A DNA stretch of 64,000 nt from Heloderma charlesbogerti (taxonomy: Eukaryota; Chordata; Lepidosauria; Squamata; Helodermatidae), in contig JANEZZ010002769.1 of the NCBI GenBank assembly GCA_026122225.1, forward strand, positions 558,001-622,000, written 5' to 3'. This document shows, piece after piece, positions 40,790-49,700 of this stretch. Under the pieces are notes generated by a model that was not told the DNA's origin, ran no database searches, and worked only from the letters and a program-made list of their open reading frames with translations. Numbering within the stretch: position 1 is the first letter of the stretch; each line of letters starts with the position of its first letter. The translations under genes and the position numbers were made by a program.

Positions 40790-43700
40790 TTACATTGGTA
40801 AGCTGCCCTGAGTGGAAGTGGTATGATTAGCCTGTTGGATTTTTTTTTAGCTACTGCCTCATTTTATCATTAATGTTATGGTTTTGTTATATATTTTATG
40901 GTTTTATGATAGGTTTGTTGTTCACTGCCCTGGAATCTACTGGATGAAGGGTGGTATTCAAATGTTTTAAATAAATACATTTTTAAATTTTATTTTGTAT
41001 TTATACACCACTAAATATAATACGATCCCTAAGTGGTTTACATAATAAACAAACATTTCACTAAAATGCCTGGCTGCCCTGACAGCCCATCACTTATATA
41101 GTTGCCACTTCTCACAGAGCAAAATGTAGCTATTTACATACGTACATTCATTTCATGCTATCCATTTTAAATGGCTAATTGCTTAGATTCTAAGCTTTAG
41201 AAAAATCAATCTGGAAAGGGAGGGGAAAGCATCAGTTCATCTTAAAACTGACTGCACATCTATTCTTGCTCATGATCCAATCACTGCATTGTCCAATGTT
41301 TAATGATTTTGCATTGCACAACATCAGCACTGAAAGCCCTGAAGTAGGTCTGCTTTGAACCCACTTTTGTGATGTGTGAACACAGTAGATATAGCTTCCA
41401 TAAGAGGAGACATCCATCCACATATTTCATCCACATATACTGAAGGAAGAATTTATATCTGATTGGAAGCAGACTAGGGAACAGTTCCCCAGTCACAGCA
41501 TGGAACATTAATCTGGCTCAGGGATTTGAAGCCCTGAAGACATAAAAGCCCATAAATTTACTGACATTTCTAACTACATGGAGAGGACAAAGAAGTCAGA
41601 AAAAGTGAACAACAACAAGGAGTGATTTAGGAATTTCCATTGCTTATAATTTCATCAGTGAGAAAACCAAAGGCATCAGAAAAATCTCTAATGCCCCCTT
41701 GTCTGATTTCAAGGCGGCTCTGTGCAGTTTAACAATTGTGCACCCCACCAGCTCCAATGTATGTACATGCAGGTAATACGTTAACATGGGCAAGGACTGT
41801 CATTAGCTTGTTAAACAAAAACCCTTCAACATAGCTAAAGCTTGTCTTTACAAATGTAGAACTACGAAGCGCTACAGAAAGCATTATAAAGCAGGTAGAA
41901 TAAATGTTAATTTTATTGTTAGTCAAAAATGCTTAATTGGAGGGAAATGAGCAAGGCACAAAAAGTACAACCATGTATGTATATAGAAATGTAGCAATAC
42001 GTTATGGGCTCCATCACAAAGAAATGCTGTTTGACAAATATAGTGAGCATGACTTTGGCAAGAGCGTCAAACATACATACAAACACATGCACACACACAC
42101 ACACACACATACCTACATGAGCGCTTGTTTCCACAACCAATTCTTAGTATGGTAGCAGTTGCTTATGCTGACTTTGAGACAGTAATATCACAATAAAGAA
42201 TTCTATACACATCAGATTAGCATATAACTATCAGCAAGACTTTCTAGCTATTTGCAGCAGCGTGCTAAAATGCAATGAACACAGAGTTCTGGATGCACCA
42301 TCGGGTAACACAGACTTCATCTGCTTGTGGTATTGGTAGCTACCATACTGGAGCTGAAAATCGGCCCCACATCCTTAAAGCACTGACATGCTAGAATCCA
42401 AGCATGCTCCCTAGTGGTGATTCTTTCAATACAGAATTATTTTAAAAGCAGCCTTGGGGTCAGGATGAAGACAGACATAATATAAAAACAGACATCACAG
42501 TGAATTCTGCAGCTGCTGTGTGAGCTCAGCTTCCTCCTGGCTTCACGACTGAAATGATTGAGGCACATTCCACTAATGCAGGGGTGGAGAACCTACAGGT
42601 CATGGTCGAAATCCAGACCTCCATTCCTCAGAAACCAGAACACGGAAGTCCCTCCAAGCAACAGCCCCTCTTCCCAGGATACCCCCCACCTGATGAGGCT
42701 CCAGCTGCCGCATGCCATGGTCAGTTTCCAAGCTTCCACATTTAATGGATGACCTGCCTACCTCTAATCTCTGCCTCTTTCTAGTTCTCCTCAGCTAAAG
42801 ATGCTCTAGCCACTACACTCTATGGTCCTATGTGTGCCTTTGGCTTCCCAGTTGCTGTCACTGTATTTCTCAGTTGGGGGGCACTGGGGGGGGGAGAATG
42901 AGATATAGAAACACTTAATGGGTGGCAGGGAGGCACATATATCACCATGGAGGCTGCCTGCCTCCCGGTCAGCATCTGTTTCTCTTGGGGGAATGAGAGA
43001 GAAAGAGATGCAGAAATAGGCCCAAAAGGATATTTTGCACAATGATTGACCAATATGATATATTACCTAAATTAAAATTACAACAATACTTGAAATGTCA
43101 AATATTTTAAACTTGCATTTTTAAATCCTTCTTCCCTGGAAATCAAGCTTCAGTAACAAAATCTGAGATATGACACTGAAATTTCAGTATACACACACAT
43201 GCACACACACACACACACTTGCTTCACCAAAGATCCAAATTCTTAAAACAAAACCTTTAACGTTGGGGGGGGGGGGTTAAGCAAAAATTGATGTGCATTT
43301 TAAACTTTCCATTTCTTTCCAACCTTGATGGTGTGGACAACAGGGGTGGAAAGGCCAGAAATGATTTATACCCACCATGGTAATCTAAGGGTTAATATGC
43401 TCTGCGAGAGATACAATGGGCTACTGAGCACAGGCTTTTCATATCATTAAAGACAGTTTCTACCTAATGGCTATGCTTGCTCTGTGCTCTGACTGTCAGT
43501 TAGGGCTAGCTGACAAGACTTACGTACATTCAAAGTCGCTCTCGCAGTAGCTGCGGCCTTGCTTCTCCTGGTCTCTTAGCACAGACTTGCTGATCAGGTC
43601 TCCAAACCGTTCGATAGCCAAGGTCTTGTCCAAATCCTCCTCATCCTCTGCGCCAGGAAAGGCAGTCTCAGCATCCTCACCATCCTGCACACCAACCAGT

Positions 43701-46700
43701 AAATAATCACACACTGTCCCTTATTACAGAAAGGTATAAAAAGACTCTGATCCTCTCCGTTTCCCTGATCCTCTCCAATAGCGCCCTCACTCACATTTCA
43801 CAACAGTGGAGTTACAAAAGAGGTTATAGACAGATCCCAGTCTCACCAGAGCCCTCAAAACAACAGAACTCAAAAGGGATGACAGGGTTGCCCACCCAGA
43901 GATATAGTTCAAGCTTTGATCCCTAATCTGCCTGTCCTAACCTGGTCTGCCTTCATCCCCAGATTGGGATTGTAGCAACGTGTGTTGTGCCGGGTGTCCA
44001 ATTTTGGATATCCGGAAGGTGAACAAGGGAGGAGACCCTGTCCAGATCTATGAACTCAAGACCCTCCTTCACCATCCTCACTCTCCACTCCGCCTAGGAT
44101 GAGTGTCTCACAATCTGATATTTAAACTGTCAAATTCCTTCCCATCCCCCTCCCCATTCCAGAAAGGGGAAAGTCCGATGATCTCCAGTGTACTGAGGGG
44201 AGGGGGCAATTTCAAGGAGAAGTTGGGTACATGGTGATTTACCTCAGGAGACAGGGAAAACAGGAAATATAGGCCAGAGGCCACAGGCAATGTAGGCTAC
44301 CCCACATTACTTTTGTATGGTGCATCCTATTGGTTGTCTGCACACCTGTGTAAGGCCCCTAGCCTTTTTTCTCCCATCCTCCCTTATTATATCCCGAGTC
44401 TTCACCACAGGCTTTGACTCTGAACACCCCATGCTCTACCCCAGGGTTTTCTACTTTGGGATGTCTGTCACAGCATCTTTACTTTAGAGCTGTGTGACAC
44501 TGCCCCATTCTTTCAGGGTCACATTTGTTTTTGCCTGTGCCTTTCTCAAGCATTGAGGTTCAGTCCTGTAGCTATGAGCAGCTCTGTGAGTTTGGTCCTT
44601 TCAAATCCCCAGCTGCAGCCACTGGCTAAAAAAAAATCCCGTCAATTTAGCCTGAAATCCTGGTGCCAAGCTATTGTGGACTTCTCAGTTACCATGGCAA
44701 CACAGTAGGCCCAGCGGTGACTGGTCTTTGCTGAACCAGAATGAGAAGCAAAACAGGCCTCAGCTGAACAGTCCCCCAACACTCACCTCTAAACAAACAT
44801 CCAGGAAAAGCCAAGGACTCTGTGCTACTGCCTGGAAAGGTGAGTTTTTGCACCATTACCATTGCTCCTGGAAAGATAGGGGCTCCTGCACCAGGTCTTA
44901 ATTAGTGACAAGACTCAACCCGGGAATCTGTTTTCAGTGACAGGACTAATCCCTGACACATGTAAAGCGTTCCTGTAAGGTTGTGAAGCCCCTTCATGGA
45001 TCACTGCCTTGTTGTGGCGAAGGGGCTTGCGTAACTCAGTGAAGCCATAAGCTATGCCGTGCAGGGCCACCCAGGACGGACAGGTCATGGCAGAGAGTTC
45101 TCACAAAATGTGGTCCACTGGAGAAGGAAATGGCAACCTACTCCAGTATTCCTGCCAAGAAAACCCCATGCAACGTATCACAAGGCTAAAAGATATGACG
45201 CCGGAAGATGAGCCCCTCAGGTCGGAAGGTGTCCAATATACTACTGGGGAAGAGCAGAGGGTATTTCCAGGGAGCGCCAGAAAGAGTGAAGCGGCTGGGC
45301 CAAAGCCGAAAGGACACTCAGCTGTGGATGTGTCTGGTGGTGAAAAGAAAATCCGATGCTGTAATGAACAATATTGTTTAGGAACCTGGAATGTCAGATC
45401 AATGAATCAAGGTAAGCTGGAGGTGGTCAAACATGAGATGGCAAGATTGAACATCGACATCTTGGGAATCAGCAAACTAAAATGGACAAGCATGGGCGAA
45501 TTTAATTCAGGTGACCATCATATCTACTATTGTGGGCAAGAATCCCGTAGAAGAAATGGAGTAGCACTCATAGTCAACAAAAGGGTGGGAAAAGCAGTAC
45601 TGGGGTACAATCTTAAAAATGATAGAATGATCTCAGTATGAATCCAAGGCAAACCATTCAACATCACAGTAATTCAAGTCTATGCCCCAACTATTGATGC
45701 CGAAGAAGCTGAGGTTGATCAGTTCTATGAAGACCTACAACCCCTTCTAGAACTAACACCAAAAAAAGTTGTCCTCTTCATCATAGGGGATTGGAATGCT
45801 AAAGTAGGAAGTCAAGAAATCACTGGGATAACAGGCAGGCATGGCCTTGGTGTACAAAATGAAGCAGGACAAAAGCTAATAGAGTTTTGCCAAGAGAACA
45901 CGCTGATCATAGCAAACACTCTTTTCCAACAGCACAAGAGGCGACTCTACACATGGACATCACCAGATGGTCAATATAGAAATCAGATGGATTATGTCCT
46001 TTGCAGCCAAAGATGGAGAAGCTCTATACAGTCAGTAAAAACAAGAACTGGAGCTGACTGTGGCTCAGATCATGAGCTTCGTGTTGCAAAATTTTGGCTT
46101 AAATTGAAGAACGTAGGGAAAACCACTAAACCATTCAGGTATGACCTAAATCATATCCCTTATGAATACACAGTGGAGGTGAGGAATAGATTTCAGGGAT
46201 TCGACCTGATAGACAGAGTGCCTGTGGAACTATGGACGGAGATCCGTAACATTGTTCAGGAGGCAGCAACTCAATCCATCCCAAAGAAAAAGAAATGCAA
46301 GAAAGCCAAGTGGCTGTCTGATGAGGCTTTACAAGTAGCTGAGGAAAGAAGGGAAGCGAAAAGCAAGGGAGAAAGAGGAAGATATATCCAGCTGAATGCA
46401 GAGTTCCAGAGAATAGCAAGGAGAGACAAGAAGGCCTTCTTAAATGAACAATGCAAAGAAATCGAGGAAAACAACAGAATGGGAAAGACTAGAGATCTCT
46501 TCAAGAAAATTGGAGATCTCAAGGGAACATTTTGTGCAAAGACGGGCATGATAAAGGACAAAGAAGGCAGGGACCTAACAGAAGCAGATGAGATTAAGAA
46601 GAGGTGGAAAGAATACACAGAAGAACTATACAGGAAAGATCTTAATGTCCCTGATAGCCATGATAGTGCGGTCACTGAACTTGAGCCGGACATCCTAGAG

Positions 46701-49700
46701 AGTGAAGTCAAGTGGGCCTTAGGAAGCATTACTAACAACAAAGCTAGTGGAGATGACAGTATTCCAGCTGAGCTATTTAAAATCCTCAAAGATGATGCTG
46801 TTAAAGTGCTGCATTCAATATGCCAACAAATTTGGAACACTCAACAATGGCCACAAGACTGGAAAAGGTCAGTTTACATTCCAATTCCAAAGAAGGGCAA
46901 CGCCAAAGAGTGTTCAAACTACCGCACAACTGCGCTCATTTCACATGCCAGCAAGGTGATGCTCAAAATCCTACAAGCTAGGCTTCAGCAGTATGCGAAC
47001 CGAGAACTACCGGAAGTACAAGCGGGGTTTCGAAGAGGCAGAGGAACTAGAGATCAAATCGCCAACATTCGCTGCATCATGGAGAAAGCAAGAGAATTCC
47101 AGAAAAACGTCTATTTCTGCTTCATTGACTACGCTAAAGCCTTTGATTGTGTGGATCACAACAAACTGTGGCAAATTCTTGGGAGTACCAGACCACCTTA
47201 CCTGTCTCCTGAGAAACCTGTACGAGGGTCAAGAAGCAACAGTAAGAACCACACATGGAACAACCGAGTGGTTCAAAATTGGGAAAGGAGTACGACAAGG
47301 CTGCATATTGTCACCCTGCTTATTTAACTTATCTGCAGAGTACATCATGAGAAATGCCGGACTGGATGAATCAGAGGTCGGAATTAAGATTGCTGGGAGA
47401 ATTATCAACAACCTCCGATATGCAGACGATACCACCCTAATGGCAGAAAGCGAAGAGGATCTAAAGAGCCTCTTGTTGAGGGTGAAAGAGGAGAGTGCAA
47501 AAGCTGGTTTGAAACTCAACATTAAAAAAACGATGATCATGGCATCTGACCCTATCACTTCCTGGCATATAGAAGGGGAAGAAATGGAAGCAGTGACAGA
47601 TTTTATTTTCTTGGGCTCCAAGGTCACCGCAGACGGTGACTGTAGCCATGAAATTAAAAGACGTTTGTTACTTGGGTGGAAAGCTATGGCAAACCTAGAC
47701 AGCATAATAAGAAGCGGAGACATCACCTTGCTGACAAAGGTCCGTCTAATCAAAGCTATGGTTTTCCCAGTAGTAATGTATGGCTGTGAGAGCTGGACTA
47801 TAAGGAAGGCTGAGCGCCGAAGAATGGATGCTTTCGAACTGTGGTGCTGGAGAAGACTCTTACGAGTCCCCTGGACTGCAAGGAGGTCAAATCAGTCAAT
47901 CCTAAAGGAAATCAATCCTGAGTGCTCATTGGAAGGACAGATACTGAAGCTGAAGCTCAAATATTTTGGCCACCTAATGCGAAGAGAAAACTGTCTGGAA
48001 AGGACCCTGATGCTGGGAAAGACTGAAGGCAAAAGGAGAAGGGGACGGCAGAGGATGAGATGGCTAGATAGCATCACCGATGCAATTAATATGAACTTGA
48101 GCACACTCCGGGAGAGAGCGCAGGACAGGAAGGCCTGGCGTGCTATGGTCCATGGGGTCACGAAGAGTCGGACACGACTGAACGACTAAACAACAAAGGT
48201 TGTGAAGAGCACATTGCTCACCACTGAGTAATCACAGCCTACACTAAACATCTGAGGTTATGGGAAAGGGGTTTCAAGGTCAGACAGTGTCTTGCAGGCA
48301 GGGTTGAACTCCTGTACCTATCATTTTAGAAATTAAGGACTGATCTGCAGAGTAGTTTCTGATGGAACTTGAGGGAACCTGTCAGAAAAGGGTTAATTTG
48401 GTCTCAGGTGCAGAGCTGCTGACACAGCACCAGATTAGAGACTCCAAATGTCATAAATAAAGCTGTTTTGGTTTTATTTCCCATCTGGAGAATAGAAATT
48501 AAGGAAAGGTCAGCCATTTCTTACAGACATGCATGTCTGAGACTATCACCAAATCACACGAGTCAGTTTTTCAAGATCATAGTGGTTTGCTTCATGTGTC
48601 AAAAAATGTGTAGCTACTAGCTTTTGATCCATATAGATGAAAAGGCAAATGCCATTACCTGGTCAGCTGAGGCAACCTTGCAAAAATAGTTGCGGACTGA
48701 GTGACTCCACCTCCAGATTCCTACATGCAGGATTTCAAGATTCCTATCAAGTAACTGGTGTTCACTGACCTGACATAGGCTATAAGTTATGTCACATTGG
48801 CAACAGATCCATGTTATATTGTATATGTGGTAGGAATTTTTCCTCTCATTCTTTGTAAAGTGCCATGTACACAAATGGTGCTATATTAATAATATATAAT
48901 ATAACATTATAGTAATATGACAAGCATTTATTGATTGATTGATTGCATTTATATCCTGCCTTTTTTCCTATTGCAAGAAACCCAAGGCAGCTTACACCAT
49001 CGTCCTCCTCCTCTCCATTTTATCCTCACAACAACAACCCTGTGAGGTAGTTGGGCTGGGAGTCTGTGACTGCCCCAAAGTCACCCAGTGAGCTTCCATG
49101 GCCGAGTGGGGACTAGAACCCCGATCTCCCAGCTCCCAGTCCAACACTCTCACCACTACACCACACTGGCTCCCAGTGTCTATTAAACACAGATCCATAT
49201 ACGGCCATCTGTAGACAGAAAACAGTGGCCTTCTCTTCTCTGGAACATCAACAGGAAGCACACCCATGGATTTGGAGTGGAAACAGGAGAGCTTGAATCC
49301 TGGGATAAGTGAAGGAAGTTCATTGTAGGAATGTTTCCTGTCTCCTCGTCTGCCCTGTAGACCTGTGCTCTACAGAGGGTGAGGCAGGCCCTCCAGAACA
49401 ATACGGGATGTGGTACAGGGGGGCTGCTGGGGAGATGGGAGAATCACCCCAAACTGGGCAGGTGCTGGGTGATTCTCCCCCTTCCCCAGCAGCCCACAGC
49501 ACAGCATGTTCCACATTGCTCAGAACGACTCCACCCACTAGAGAGGTTTTGGGAAGATGCAGGGAGAGGGAACAAAAAATTTCCTTCCCTTTACTTCCTT
49601 AAGTTAATTTTTTTTAGGATCCACGCTGTGATCTTTAAAACTCAACTTTGGATATGAAAGGAAAACTGCTTTGACCTACCAAGGATTTCAGAAGTACAAA

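Larger units (their letters stand above)
37399..43527 (-). other. SLC4A3 intron 3
   Basis: 6.1 kb with an inverted-repeat SINE-like copy (38185-38345), LINE tails (38660-38790, 40855-41090), a palindromic element near 39.35-39.73 kb and CA and TTTA microsatellites. No coding signal was seen. Confidence 0.75.

Noticed and set aside
43520..43527. GTAAGT as the exon 3 donor
   Set aside because: It looks stronger than GTACGT but gives a phase that puts exon 4 in a frame without the conserved His-rich motif.
46271..46840. 189-codon open frame on the minus strand
   Set aside because: It is the antisense of the BovB reverse-transcriptase frame. The same shadow appears at 23706-24053 and 24093-24275 over the other copy.
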